A DNA stretch of 64,000 nucleotides from Variovorax sp. EL159 (GCF_900100965.1 NZ_FMUJ01000008.1:124001-188000), one strand, 5' to 3'; shown: positions 34,397-44,343, numbered from the stretch's first letter. Translations and numbers: made by a program. The notes: generated from the letters alone by a model not told the origin.

Positions 34397-35200
34397 TCAC
34401 GGGGTCTGCCTTGCTTTCGAGGCGCCCGTGCGCCGCCGGTGGGTTTCCTGCCGGGGCGAAGGCGTGGGTGCGCCGGTGGCGCTCAGCTTCTGTTCGAGCT
34501 GCCGTTCGCGCTCCTCGATGGCCAGACGCTTGGCCTCGTCGGCACCGTGTTCCTTGATCGAGAACGCCTTGCTCACGCTGCCCTTGCCCGCCGTGTAGGT
34601 GATGGCGAGCCAGTAGCCGGGGTGCCCGATGTTGGGCGACTTGAAATGCACCCCGCTCACGCCGCTGGAGTTGGTGCAGCGCCTGATTTCCGACTTCGAG
34701 CGCTTGGGCAAGCGTGGCTCGGCGGAGTGCACCGCGGGGCCGGTGCGGATCGCCTCCTCGGCCGGGTGCAGCCTGGACAGGCCCGCCATGCGCTCCAGCT
34801 GCCGCGCCCGTTCCTCGATGGCCAGCGTCTGCGCCGCCTGGCCCGCTGCGCCGACGGGAAAGTCGGTGCGAAGTATTTCGTCTTGCCCGAGGTAGGTCTT
34901 GGCCACCCATGCCCGGACCTTGCCACCGGCGCTTACCTGGCAGAAGACGCCCGACACGCCGGTCGTGTTGTTGGCGCGGAGCTTTTCGGCCCGCGTGCGG
35001 CGCGGCAGCGGCGGCACGCTGCGCACGACTTCGTCGCGCCAGTCCTGCGCCTGGAGCAGCGCCTGCTCGACGCTGCCGTAGCTGGCCCGCCCGAACTGCT
35101 TGTAGTAGCGCGTGCCGTTGCGCACGATCGACACCTCGAAACCCCAGGCGCGCGGAGAGATGCCGTACATGGCGGCCGGGTTGGGGATTCCTCTGGGCAT
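34397..35200 (-). CDS. AP2/ERF-like multi-domain DNA-binding protein, paralogue 2
   Basis: A 267-residue paralogue of the gene immediately downstream, with the same three modules and a similar opening (MPRGIPNPAAMYG). Module 2 reads NNTTGVSGVFCQVS...AWVAKTYLG and module 3 reads TNSSGVSGVHFKS...YWLAITYTAGKGSVSK. The C-terminal tail is basic (PSPRQETHRRRTGASK). The pair clearly arose by tandem duplication and has diverged at many positions while keeping domain order, which argues that both are functional. It is transcribed first, with a 209-base noncoding region upstream where I see no clear operator. Confidence 0.7.
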   Translation of the reverse strand: MPRGIPNPAAMYGISPRAWGFEVSIVRNGTRYYKQFGRASYGSVEQALLQAQDWRDEVVRSVPPLPRRTRAEKLRANNTTGVSGVFCQVSAGGKVRAWVAKTYLGQDEILRTDFPVGAAGQAAQTLAIEERARQLERMAGLSRLHPAEEAIRTGPAVHSAEPRLPKRSKSEIRRCTNSSGVSGVHFKSPNIGHPGYWLAITYTAGKGSVSKAFSIKEHGADEAKRLAIEERERQLEQKLSATGAPTPSPRQETHRRRTGASKARQTP

Positions 35201-35409
35201 GGTGGCTTCGGGCCTTGCTGCGCTCTCGACGTGGACAACTGACCGGAGCGATGTCCGGGTTCACGGCCGAACCCTTCCCTTGCCGCGCGGGAATGCCGTT
35301 GCGGAGGAAAGGGGTGGGCCTTCCGGGGAATGCTAGGGATTGCGCAGGGGCGGCGGTATCACCGGAATCCGTAGTCGTGAAGGGCGGACGGCCCTTGGCC
35401 AGCCGCCAG

Positions 35410-38100
35410 CTAGCGGATCACGCCCAGCTTTCGCGCGATCGCCACCGCCTGCGTCCGGCTCTTCGCGTCCAGCTTCATGTTGATGTTGCGCAGGTGCGTG
35501 CGCACCGTGCTGTCGGACACGAACAGCTTTTCGGCCATCGCGTTGTTCGAGTACCCCTCGGCCAGCAGCTGCAGCACGCGGATCTCCTTGCGCGTGAGCG
35601 GCTCCTTCATGGCGTCGCCGGCCGGTGTTTCGGCATCGGCCGGCGCGGGCAGCGGCCCGATGAGTTGCAGCAGCCGTTGCAGGTAGTCCGCCAGGATCGG
35701 GTCGGTGTTGGGGCCGCCGCGCGATGCGGGCGCTTCCTGCATCGCGATGGCGTAGCGATGGATCAACGTGCCCACGGCCGAGCCCTCATCGAGGATCAGC
35801 CGCACGAATCCTTCCTGGCTTGCCGTCTGCAGCACCTCGCCGATTTCTTCGATGGCGGCGGCCATGTCGCCGGCGCGCTGCAGCGCCATCGCGCGCAGCA
35901 CCTTGAGCTTGAGTGCGCGGCGGTTGTGCGCCGAGGCGCGCGCGGCATGGATCTCGGCGTCGAGCACGGCCAGCGCCGCGCGCGGGTCGCCGAACGCGAT
36001 GTCCCAGCGCGCGGTGGCCAGCGCCAGGTAGTCGAGGTCATGCGCGGGCAGGCGCTGGCGGCGTTCGCGCTGCCACAGCGCAGGGTCGTCGGCGCGCAGC
36101 AGTTCGTCGCGCGACGCGGGGCCGTTGCCCTGCAAGAGCAGCATGCGCGAGCGCTCCAGCTTGGCACTGGCCACCACGCGCGGCAGTTGCCGGTGGTGGC
36201 CCAGGTATTCGAGTTCGGTCAGCGCCTGGAAGGCCGCGTCGATGTCACCGGCATGGAACGCGATGCGCGAGCGCATCACGTGGCTCAGGATCATGTGGTC
36301 GGGCAGGCCCACGTCGCGTGCCAGCGGCAGGTACACGTTCAGCAGGTGCTCGGCCTGCACGAGCTGGTGGGTCTCGTACACGGCGCCCGCATACAGCACG
36401 CCGGCCCAGGCGTTGCCGTGGCTGTGGTTGTACGACACCGCATGGGTCGAATCGACGGCCATGCGCAGGCGCGCGGTGGCCTGCCGCAGCCGGCCTTCCT
36501 GCAGGTCGAACAGGCCGGCCAGCGACTCGGTGTACATGCGGTTGAAGGTGCTGTTGCCCTGCTCGCGCGCGGCTTCGAGCATGCGCCGCGCCTCGTGCTG
36601 GTCGCCGCGCACGGCCAGGATGTGGGCCATGGCATTGAGCAGCACGCTGTCGGCAAAGGCCAGGCCGGTGGGCAGGCGCGCCAGGCTCTGGCGGCCGATG
36701 TCGTAGGCCTCGTCGTGCCGGTCCTGCATGGCCAGCAGCAGCGGCACGAGCGTGTGCGCGCTCGCCCGCACTTCGGGAATGGGGCTGTCGAGGCAGCCCG
36801 ATTGTTCGAGCATGCGCATCGCGTCCCACGGGCCGTGCGTGAAGCAGGTGGCCCACAGCGCGATGGGCTGCAGGAAGGGGTGCTCGCGCAGCTGGTGTTC
36901 GGGAATGGCCGAGAACCAGCGCGCGAGCATGCGCATGCGGCCCTGTTCGAGGAACTGCGCCGCATAGCTGTCGAGCAGGGTCAGCGCATACGGATGGTCG
37001 CCACCTTCGATGGCATGGTCGATGGCGGGCACCGGGCGGTCGTGCGATTCGTACCAGCCCGAGGCCGCAAGGTGCAGCCGCTCGATCTCGTCGGGCTGCT
37101 CGCGCGCCAGTTGCGCGCGCAGGAAGTCGGCGAACAGGCTGTGATAGCGCCACGCAAGGGCGTCGCCATCGCCACCCACGGGCGTGAGAAAAAGGTTGGA
37201 CGCCGCGAGCTGCTCGAGGATGGCGGCGCAGTCCATGCGCGGGTTCAGCGCCTGGCACACCGAGGCATCGAGCTGGCGCAGGATGCTGGTGCGCAGCAGA
37301 AAGTCGCGGATCTCTTTCGGCTGGTGCGCGAGCACGTCTTCGGCCAGGTACTCGGCCACCGCGCGGTCGGAGCCCGAGAAGCGCTCGACAAAACCGGTCT
37401 CGGTGCCGTGCCGCTCCAGCGCCATCGATGCGAGCCAGATGGCGGCCACCCAGCCTTCGGTCTTGCGGTGCAGTTGCGACAGCATGTCGGCGGGCAGCGC
37501 CTGCATGGCCGGGGCCGTGCGCAGGCCGAAGAAGGCGCTGGTTTCTTCCAGGCTGAAGCGCAGGCGGTCGGTGTCGATCTCGATGAGCTGCCCGCGCGCA
37601 CGCAGCCGCCCCATGCCCAGGTCGGGCAGGCCGCGCGAGCCGATCACGATCTGGCCGCGGCGCGGCAGGTGCTCGACGATCTCGCGCACGAGGCCCAGCA
37701 CCGCGGGCTCCTGCACCACCTCGAAGTCGTCCAGAAAGAGGGTGAACGGCGCGTCGTGCGCGGCCAGCGCCGCCACCGCGTCGAAGGGGCCGTTGGGGTG
37801 CGGCTCTTCCACGCCCAGGCGCAGCGCGGCTTCGGCCAGGCAGTTCAGGAAGCGCGAGACGTCGTTGTCGGCGCGGTCGAGCGTGAGCCATGCGGTGGCG
37901 ATGCCCTGCGCCTCCATGCGCTCGCGGATCTGCGCCATCGCCGTGGTCTTGCCGAAGCCGGCCGGCGCGCGCACCAGCACCAGCTTGACGGTGGCCGCCG
38001 CGGCGATCTCCTCGCGGATCGCGGTGCGCGGCACCTGCGTGGCGGTGGAGGCCGGCGGGTTGAGCTTGGTTTCGAGAATCCTGGCGGTGGAAGGCGACAT
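35410..38100 (-). CDS. MalT/AlkS-type LuxR family transcriptional activator
   Basis: An 896-residue signal-transducing ATPase regulator. The N-terminal STAND-type NTPase has Walker A VRAPAGFGKTT near residue 45 and a Walker B-like FTLFLDDFEVV. A long helical repeat (TPR-like) middle region, ~350-800, probably senses the inducer. A LuxR/GerE helix-turn-helix ends the protein (LTRKEIRVLQLLAEGYSNNAMAEKLFVSDSTV, split across residues ~835-866). ATG at 38100 lies 52 bp from the palindrome at 38152-38167. It is divergent from the SDR gene and is my candidate reader of the five palindromic sites. Confidence 0.9.
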   Translation of the reverse strand: MSPSTARILETKLNPPASTATQVPRTAIREEIAAAATVKLVLVRAPAGFGKTTAMAQIRERMEAQGIATAWLTLDRADNDVSRFLNCLAEAALRLGVEEPHPNGPFDAVAALAAHDAPFTLFLDDFEVVQEPAVLGLVREIVEHLPRRGQIVIGSRGLPDLGMGRLRARGQLIEIDTDRLRFSLEETSAFFGLRTAPAMQALPADMLSQLHRKTEGWVAAIWLASMALERHGTETGFVERFSGSDRAVAEYLAEDVLAHQPKEIRDFLLRTSILRQLDASVCQALNPRMDCAAILEQLAASNLFLTPVGGDGDALAWRYHSLFADFLRAQLAREQPDEIERLHLAASGWYESHDRPVPAIDHAIEGGDHPYALTLLDSYAAQFLEQGRMRMLARWFSAIPEHQLREHPFLQPIALWATCFTHGPWDAMRMLEQSGCLDSPIPEVRASAHTLVPLLLAMQDRHDEAYDIGRQSLARLPTGLAFADSVLLNAMAHILAVRGDQHEARRMLEAAREQGNSTFNRMYTESLAGLFDLQEGRLRQATARLRMAVDSTHAVSYNHSHGNAWAGVLYAGAVYETHQLVQAEHLLNVYLPLARDVGLPDHMILSHVMRSRIAFHAGDIDAAFQALTELEYLGHHRQLPRVVASAKLERSRMLLLQGNGPASRDELLRADDPALWQRERRQRLPAHDLDYLALATARWDIAFGDPRAALAVLDAEIHAARASAHNRRALKLKVLRAMALQRAGDMAAAIEEIGEVLQTASQEGFVRLILDEGSAVGTLIHRYAIAMQEAPASRGGPNTDPILADYLQRLLQLIGPLPAPADAETPAGDAMKEPLTRKEIRVLQLLAEGYSNNAMAEKLFVSDSTVRTHLRNINMKLDAKSRTQAVAIARKLGVIR

Positions 38101-38151
38101 CGCGAACGGAAAAGAACAGGGGCGGCGCAGGGGCCGAAGCGACCCGGATTT

Positions 38152-38167
38152 CCGTCGTTTCCGACGA
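38152..38167. promoter_or_regulatory. Operator-like palindrome, site 3 (one mismatch), in a divergent promoter
   Basis: CCGTC GTTTCC GACGA: the left arm differs at one base from the other four sites. It lies between the MalT-type regulator (52 bp away) and the SDR gene (82 bp away), an arrangement suited to autoregulation plus pathway control. Confidence 0.65.
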
Positions 38168-38248
38168 TGCCGCCGCCGATTCTGCTTCCTAAACTGGCTG
38201 GCGACAAACGATCGCTTCACTGCCAACCTCACCCCGCAAGGACCCCTG

Positions 38249-39031
<783 letters not shown>

Positions 39032-39130
39032 GCGAGTGCCGCGTGCGGGCGCGCATAGCCCGCGAAACGACAGACGGCGTCCCTTGAATATGGGATGCCT
39101 CGGCTTCCTGGCTGTTACTACGATCGCCCA

Positions 39131-39146
39131 GCGATCGGGGGATCGC
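39131..39146. promoter_or_regulatory. Inverted repeat upstream of the lipoprotein gene
   Basis: GCGATC and GATCGC arms flank GGGG, ending 17 bp before the start codon at 39163. It could be a regulator site or a leader hairpin near the ribosome-binding region; nothing in the sequence decides between them. Confidence 0.35.
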
Positions 39147-39162
39147 AGCTTCAAGGAATGCC

Positions 39163-40527
39163 ATGAGAACAACAAGCGGTGGGGGTTCCGTGTGGGCGCG
39201 CTGCGTGCCGGCCGTCTTCGTGGCTGCGGCGTTGGGAGGGTGTTCGTCGCTGAAGGCACCCGTGCCCGAGCCGACCTTTGCGCAGGTCTCGATGGAAGAC
39301 AAGACGGTTCTTGCGCGTGCCGTGGACGACTTCTACGTCCGGTACAAGGCCAGTGCCGACGCCACCACGGCCAGCCCGCAGAACGCCCAGGCCTTGCTCA
39401 ATGCGGGGCGCGTCCTGATCGAGCTTCGCTGCGAGGAATACCTGGACGCCATTGGCCAGAGCACCCAGGCTGCGGGCAACCTGCGCCAGCAGACCAACCT
39501 TGTCGGCGGACTGTCGTCGGCGTTGATGGGCGTCACCGGCAGTTCCGCCAAGGAGATTGCGGGCGTGGCGTCGGCCTTCAGCTTCGCGGGCGCGAGCATG
39601 GATGCGTACTCGACGGCCTATCTGTTCGCCGATGCGGGAACCTCGATCATCAAGCTCGTTCATTCCTCGCAAGAACTCTTCATGAACGAGGTCGACAAGA
39701 GCCTGCAGGGCGCGGCGCTCAACCATACGAATGCCGTGCACATCCTGCTGGGCTATCAGTCGATCTGCCGGCCGGCCAAGATCCGTGCGCTCGTCAACGA
39801 CGCCATCAGCAAGGCCCAGGTCGTGGCGGAAATCGTGCCCAACAACGGGGCCGACCTGGAAGTCATGGGTGTGCTCGCGCAACTGTCGCGCGCGTTGGGC
39901 GAGCCCATTTCAGAGAGCGATGCACTCGTGCTCTACGCACGTGTCCTGAAGCCGGCGGATGGAAGCCTGAAGCTCGCGAGTGGAACGGAACTGAACAAGG
40001 TCCAGATCGCAAGCCTTTCCAACATATTCCTTCCCCTGGGATTGAAGAGTTCCAAGGTGGGAGAGCGGTGGAGAGCGGTACTGAATGGCGCAACGCCTCC
40101 GGTGAACACGCCGCCGCAGCAGCAGGAGCTGACCAGCTCTGCCAACGCCGCGATCAAGGCGACAGAAGCCAAAAGCGATGCAGCGAAAGCGGCGGGCGCA
40201 ATCGAGGTTGCGGGGCAGACCTCGGTGGTCACGCAGAAATTGCAGCAGGCAATCAACGAGGTGTTGAAGGGGGGCGATCTGGAGAAGGCCAAGGGCTTGG
40301 CCGACGAGGCGAAGGGCCTGGCCGATGCCGCGGTGGTCTCCGCGGAGAAGAACAAGGCGGACCCAAAGATCGCCAGTCCGGCAAGCGCTGCCGCGGGTGA
40401 CGCCGTGTCGACTACCGCCGTCGTGAAAGAGGCAGTTTCCGGTGCCATAGCGCGCAGGGACAGTGCCAAAGGACTGCAGCCCCGGATGAGCCAGCTGTCG
40501 CTGCCGATCATCGGCATTGCCCGCTGA
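39163..40527 (+). CDS. Predicted lipoprotein of unknown function
   Basis: A 454-residue exported protein. The N-terminus has a signal peptide with lipobox L-G-G-C (cysteine at about residue 27), so it is predicted to be lipid-anchored in the envelope. Residues ~40-290 are mostly helical with an MxxYSTAYLFADAG segment and no motif I recognise. Residues ~310-430 are alanine/lysine-rich and helical, suggesting a coiled coil (KAKGLADEAKGLADAA). The C-terminus is hydrophobic (LSLPIIGIAR). It sits between two genes of the proposed acyl-CoA regulon but has no TCGTC-N6-GACGA site of its own. Confidence 0.75.
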   Translation: MRTTSGGGSVWARCVPAVFVAAALGGCSSLKAPVPEPTFAQVSMEDKTVLARAVDDFYVRYKASADATTASPQNAQALLNAGRVLIELRCEEYLDAIGQSTQAAGNLRQQTNLVGGLSSALMGVTGSSAKEIAGVASAFSFAGASMDAYSTAYLFADAGTSIIKLVHSSQELFMNEVDKSLQGAALNHTNAVHILLGYQSICRPAKIRALVNDAISKAQVVAEIVPNNGADLEVMGVLAQLSRALGEPISESDALVLYARVLKPADGSLKLASGTELNKVQIASLSNIFLPLGLKSSKVGERWRAVLNGATPPVNTPPQQQELTSSANAAIKATEAKSDAAKAAGAIEVAGQTSVVTQKLQQAINEVLKGGDLEKAKGLADEAKGLADAAVVSAEKNKADPKIASPASAAAGDAVSTTAVVKEAVSGAIARRDSAKGLQPRMSQLSLPIIGIAR

Positions 40528-40533
40528 CGCATC

Positions 40534-40565
40534 GGGAGCGCCTTCCCCTCGGGCGGGGCGCTCCC
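40534..40565 (+). terminator. Hairpin terminator of the lipoprotein gene
   Basis: Perfect 9-bp arms (GGGAGCGCC / GGCGCTCCC) with a 14-nt loop, seven bases after the stop and followed by CAAAA. It isolates the lipoprotein gene from the thiolase promoter that starts with the palindrome at 40571. Confidence 0.6.
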
Positions 40566-40570
40566 CAAAA

Positions 40571-40586
40571 TCGTCCGTTCCGACGA
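40571..40586. promoter_or_regulatory. Operator-like palindrome, site 4 (TCGTC-N6-GACGA)
   Basis: TCGTC CGTTCC GACGA, ending 62 bp before the thiolase start. The spacer is identical to that of site 5 (45982), 5.4 kb away. Confidence 0.75.
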
Positions 40587-40647
40587 CGCTGTGCATTGGC
40601 GCGGCGCCAACAATTCTCCGAACCCCTTGAAGTCACGGAGAAAACCC

Positions 40648-41826
40648 ATGCCCGAAGCCTATATCGTCGCCGCCGCGCGCACCGCCGGCGGCCGCCGCAA
40701 CGGCCGCCTTGCCGGATGGCACCCGGCCGACCTCGCCGCGCAGGTGCTCAATGCCCTGGTGGAGCGCACCGACGCCGACCCTGCGCTGATCGAAGACGTC
40801 ATCATGGGCTGCGTCGGCCAGGCCGGCGAGCAGGCGTCCAACATCGCGCGCAATGCGGTGCTGGCCTCGCGCCTGCCCGAGTCGGTGCCGGCCACCTCGG
40901 TCGACCGGCAATGCGGCTCGTCGCAGCAGGCGCTGCACTTCGCGGCGCAGGCCGTGATGTCGGGCAGCATGGACATCGTGATCGCCGCCGGCGTCGAAAG
41001 CATGACCCGCGTGCCGATGGGCCTGCCCACCACCTTGCCGCTGAAGAACGGCCTGGGCTTCTACGTGAGCCCGCTCATGCAGAAGCGCTACCCCGACATC
41101 CAGTTCAGCCAGTTCACCGGCGCCGAGATGATCGCGAAGAACTACGGCATCGAGAAGGCGGAACTCGACGCCTATGCGCTGCACAGCCACCGCCTCGCCA
41201 TCGAGGCCACCAAGGCCGGGCGCTTCGAGCGCGAGGTCGTGCCGGTGTCGGTGCGCATGGCCGACGGCACCGAGCCGGGCGAGATGCACACCACCGATGA
41301 AGGCATCCGCTACGACGCCACGCTGGAGAGCATCGCCGCCGTCAAGCTGATCGCCGAAGGCGGGCGCTGCACGGCGGCCACGGCCAGCCAGATCTGCGAC
41401 GGCGCGAGCGGCCTGATGGTGGTCAACGAGCGCGGCCTGAAAACGCTGGGCGTGAAGCCGCTGGCGCGCATCCATCACATGAGCGTGATGGGGCACGACC
41501 CGGTCATCATGCTGGAGGCACCCATTCCCGCCACGCAGCGCGCCCTGCAAAAGGCCGGCATGAAGATCGACGACATCGACCTGTACGAAGTCAACGAAGC
41601 CTTCGCGCCGGTGCCGCTGGCCTGGCTGCGGACGCTGGGCGCCGACCCGGCGCGGCTGAACGTGAACGGCGGCGCGATCGCGCTGGGCCATCCGCTGGGC
41701 GCCTCGGGCACCAAGCTGATGACCACGCTGGTCCATGCGCTCGGCCAGCGCGGCAAGCGCTACGGCCTGCAGACCATGTGTGAAGGCGGCGGCATGGCCA
41801 ACGTGACCATCGTCGAGCGGCTCTGA
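40648..41826 (+). CDS. Thiolase (acetyl-CoA C-acyltransferase)
   Basis: A 392-residue type-II-like thiolase for the CoA-dependent cleavage step of beta-oxidation, or the reverse condensation. The nucleophilic cysteine lies in DRQCGSSQQALHFA near residue 91. The C-terminal signatures are NVNGGAIALGHPLGASG (histidine) and TMCEGGGMANVT (second active-site cysteine). A CGGAGA ribosome-binding site precedes the ATG at 40648. Monocistronic, with its own operator-like palindrome and a terminator upstream. Degradative use is inferred from the shared operator with ligase and dehydrogenase genes. Confidence 0.93.
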   Translation: MPEAYIVAAARTAGGRRNGRLAGWHPADLAAQVLNALVERTDADPALIEDVIMGCVGQAGEQASNIARNAVLASRLPESVPATSVDRQCGSSQQALHFAAQAVMSGSMDIVIAAGVESMTRVPMGLPTTLPLKNGLGFYVSPLMQKRYPDIQFSQFTGAEMIAKNYGIEKAELDAYALHSHRLAIEATKAGRFEREVVPVSVRMADGTEPGEMHTTDEGIRYDATLESIAAVKLIAEGGRCTAATASQICDGASGLMVVNERGLKTLGVKPLARIHHMSVMGHDPVIMLEAPIPATQRALQKAGMKIDDIDLYEVNEAFAPVPLAWLRTLGADPARLNVNGGAIALGHPLGASGTKLMTTLVHALGQRGKRYGLQTMCEGGGMANVTIVERL

Positions 41827-41860
41827 ACGGGCGCGTGGCGCGGGCTATGCTCGCGGCCAC

Positions 41861-42886
41861 ATGCCGTCGTCCATCGATCTTTCTTTTTCTTCGTTGCCGG
41901 CAGCGGGCGTTCTTGCGCTCGTGCTGGCCTTTGCCGGCCCTGCATCCGCCATGTCGGGCTGCCTCGACACCGCCGTGCAGGTGCCGTCGCCGCCGCGTGC
42001 GCTGGCCATGGCCGACGCGGCGCTGCTGGAGCACCAGGCCTTCGGCGGCCAGACCATGGATGCCGAGGGGCGCCTGACCGAAGTGGGCGACTACGAGGCC
42101 GAAGACACGCGCCGCACAGCGAATGCGATGCCACCCTGGCAGCGCGTGCTCGGCTACTGGCGAGCCATCGATCCGCAGGACAGCAGGCTGCCGTCGATCG
42201 TGCGCTTCGGCGGCGCGCGCCCGGCGGACCGGCGGCTGCTGACGCAGGCGTTGAGCCAGTCGGCCGCCGCTTCCGCGCAGAACCTTGGCACCGGACCCGA
42301 CCAGGGGCTCGATGCCACTGGCCTGCACGCCGCCGAAGTTGCGGTGAACCGGGTGGCGGTGATCGACTCGCCCTGGTCTGCCGCGTTCATCAGCTGGCTT
42401 GCGCGCCGTGCCGGGCTCAGCGACGAGGAGTTCGTTTTTTCGGAAGCGCATGTCGACTATGCCGGCGCCGCGTGGCAGGCCGGCGTGGCCGAATCGCTGG
42501 GACAGCCCACACGCTCGGCAATGCGCGCCTGCGACCTGATGCGCACGCCGCCGCGCGTGGGCGACCTGGTTTGCCAGGCGCGGGGCGATGGTGCCGGGCT
42601 CGACACCTTCGAGAAGATCGGCGAGGTGCTGGCGACCCGGCCCACCGGCGGCGATGCCCTGCCGATGCACTGCGATGTGGTCGTGGCCGTCGATGCCACG
42701 GGCTTCGACACCGTGGGCGGCAACGTGGCCCAGTCGGTCACCCTGCGCCGCCTCGACTTTGCGCGCGGCACGAACCTGCTGGACCCGAGCTACCTGCCCG
42801 AAGGGTGCGCGGTGAGCAGCGCGGCCAGCTGTATCGACCGGCACATGAGCCGCCAGCCCTGGACGCTGCTGCTGCAGTGGCGCTGA
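41861..42886 (+). CDS. Exported DUF2272-like protein
   Basis: A 341-residue protein with a signal peptide (hydrophobic core AAGVLALVLAFAGPASA). The body contains the segment VAVIDSPWSAAFISWLARRAG...EFVFSEAHVDYAGAAW, which I associate with DUF2272. A-C-D-L and HCDVVVAVD further on may contribute to an active site resembling cysteine/histidine amidases, but this is not established. Predicted periplasmic, function unknown. It follows the thiolase by 34 bp on the same strand, so transcriptional read-through is possible. Confidence 0.7.
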   Translation: MPSSIDLSFSSLPAAGVLALVLAFAGPASAMSGCLDTAVQVPSPPRALAMADAALLEHQAFGGQTMDAEGRLTEVGDYEAEDTRRTANAMPPWQRVLGYWRAIDPQDSRLPSIVRFGGARPADRRLLTQALSQSAAASAQNLGTGPDQGLDATGLHAAEVAVNRVAVIDSPWSAAFISWLARRAGLSDEEFVFSEAHVDYAGAAWQAGVAESLGQPTRSAMRACDLMRTPPRVGDLVCQARGDGAGLDTFEKIGEVLATRPTGGDALPMHCDVVVAVDATGFDTVGGNVAQSVTLRRLDFARGTNLLDPSYLPEGCAVSSAASCIDRHMSRQPWTLLLQWR

Positions 42887-42920
42887 ACGGCCACTGCGTT
42901 GCCGCGAAGGCTGTCTCTGT

Positions 42921-43169
42921 CTATCGGTAGAACGCTTCGACCTTGCCCTTCAGCTTGAGCAGCAACGGGTAGCCCTTGCGGTCCACGGTCTTGCCCGCGG
43001 GGACTTTGATCCAGCCTTCGCTGATGCAGTATTCCTCGACGTCGAGGCGTTCCTTGCCGTTGAACCGGATGCCGATATCGTGTTCGAAGACGGCCGCGAC
43101 GTGGAACGGGCTGCGCGCGTCGGAGGACAGGTGGTCGGGAAGGGGTGGGAGGGGAGTGGCTGCTGTCAT
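42921..43169 (-). CDS. DUF3297 family protein
   Basis: An 82-residue cytoplasmic protein matching the small DUF3297 family. The body FEHDIGIRFNGKERLDVEEYC, then ISEGWIKVPAGKTVDRKG and LLLKLKGKVEAFYR, covers the whole family pattern. No function is known. It is convergent with the DUF2272-like gene and lies 51 bp downstream of the RNase H-like gene on the same strand. Confidence 0.85.
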   Translation of the reverse strand: MTAATPLPPLPDHLSSDARSPFHVAAVFEHDIGIRFNGKERLDVEEYCISEGWIKVPAGKTVDRKGYPLLLKLKGKVEAFYR

Positions 43170-43220
43170 GGCGCCCGATGATAGGACCTGGCGGCCGGCC
43201 GCCTTGGCCGCCCCGCCGCG

Positions 43221-43673
43221 TCATCGCCGTTTCTTCTTTTTCGTGGCCTTGGCGGCCGGCTTGGGCGCAAAGCCCAGCGCGGCACGTGCCAGTGCGTCGG
43301 CCTCGCCGTTGCGATGGCGCGGAATCCAGCGGATGCTGGCCTGGTCGAAGGAATCGAGCAGCGCGCGGGCATCGTCGAACAGCGCGGCCATGCGTGCGAT
43401 CGGCCGGGCCTGCGTCGCGCCGAGCTGTTCGACCAGGATGCTGTTGTCGCTGTACGCAAGCACCGCCGTGGCGCCCTGGGCGCGCAGTTCCTGCAAGGCC
43501 AGCGTGAGCGCCCGCAATTCGGCTTCGTTGTTGCAGCCCGTGGTGTGCGTGGCCTGCGACAGCGTGCGGCGGCTGCCGTCAGGCGCGGTGATGACCGCAC
43601 CGATGCCCATGCGGCCCGGGTTCGGCATGGCGCTGCCGTCGCAGTAGACGACCCACGGAAGGCTCTCGCTCAT
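43221..43673 (-). CDS. Ribonuclease HI-like protein
   Basis: A 150-residue RNase H-fold protein cleaving the RNA strand of RNA-DNA hybrids. All four acidic catalytic positions are present: YCDGSAMPNP (first Asp), NNEAELRAL (Glu), YSDNSILVEQL (second Asp), and RHRNGEADALAR (last Asp). The C-terminus carries a basic lysine tail (AKATKKKKRR), which may assist nucleic-acid binding. It is shorter and more plant/archaeal-like in pattern than E. coli RnhA and could be a second RNase H. ATG at 43673 was chosen. Confidence 0.87.
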   Translation of the reverse strand: MSESLPWVVYCDGSAMPNPGRMGIGAVITAPDGSRRTLSQATHTTGCNNEAELRALTLALQELRAQGATAVLAYSDNSILVEQLGATQARPIARMAALFDDARALLDSFDQASIRWIPRHRNGEADALARAALGFAPKPAAKATKKKKRR

Positions 43674-43714
43674 TCGTTCGTTTGCTGGTTCGCTCGCTTT
43701 ACCCGCCTGCCTGT

Positions 43715-44173
43715 TCAGCAGTTGTTGCGCTTGATGCCCGCGAGGTTGCAGGGCCGCTGGCCCGGCGGCGGCCCGGGGTCGTGCGCATGCGGTGGCGGCC
43801 GCCGCCGCGGGGGACGCCAGCCGTCGTAGTACGGGTCCGGGCCCAGGATGACGACACCGGGGTCTTGCGCGGGTTCCTGCGTGGGGCGGGCATCGGGGTT
43901 GCGCGGGATGATGGCCGGGCCCGAAGGCGTGGTCTGTGCCAGTGGCGATGGCGGTGTGTAGTCCGGCCGGCGCCACTCCTCGGATGGCGCGCGCGGCGCC
44001 GGCGGTGGCGATTCGAGGATCGGCACCTGCCGCGACTGCCGGTTGCCCGCCGGACAGGCACCGTCGGTGTACGAGACGGCGCCGTTGGCGTCGGTGCAAC
44101 GAACCACGTCCGCATGCGCGCTCGACGCCATCGCGAGGATGGAGAGAAGGAGCGAGAGGGCCGGGGTGTGCAT
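43715..44173 (-). CDS. Exported DUF4124-type protein
   Basis: A 152-residue protein with a Sec signal peptide ending in SSAHA. It is followed by VVRCTDANGAVSYTDGACPAG, the DUF4124 pattern of a short beta-rich periplasmic domain with two cysteines. The remainder is proline/arginine-rich and probably disordered (APRAPSEEWRRPDY, PPRRRPPPHAHDPGPPPG), ending RNNC. Role unknown. It precedes the RNase H-like gene on the same strand by 41 bp. Confidence 0.78.
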   Translation of the reverse strand: MHTPALSLLLSILAMASSAHADVVRCTDANGAVSYTDGACPAGNRQSRQVPILESPPPAPRAPSEEWRRPDYTPPSPLAQTTPSGPAIIPRNPDARPTQEPAQDPGVVILGPDPYYDGWRPPRRRPPPHAHDPGPPPGQRPCNLAGIKRNNC

Positions 44174-44343
44174 GGGGAGAGGTTAGCGGGGATGCGGGGC
44201 GGGGGCAATCGGTGTGAGGGGCATCGCGCGTCTTGCGGTTCACTGCGCCCGACGGAATGCGGTTGCTGGAAGGACGTGCTTTTTCATGTGCCCCGTAGTG
44301 ATTTTTCAGTCGCACTCTGCCCATCCATATCGCCGCACTGCCA

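Noticed and set aside
33351..35200. Interpretation of the AP2-like pair as part of a mobile intron or homing element
   Set aside because: No HNH or other nuclease motif, no terminal repeats and no interrupted host gene are visible.
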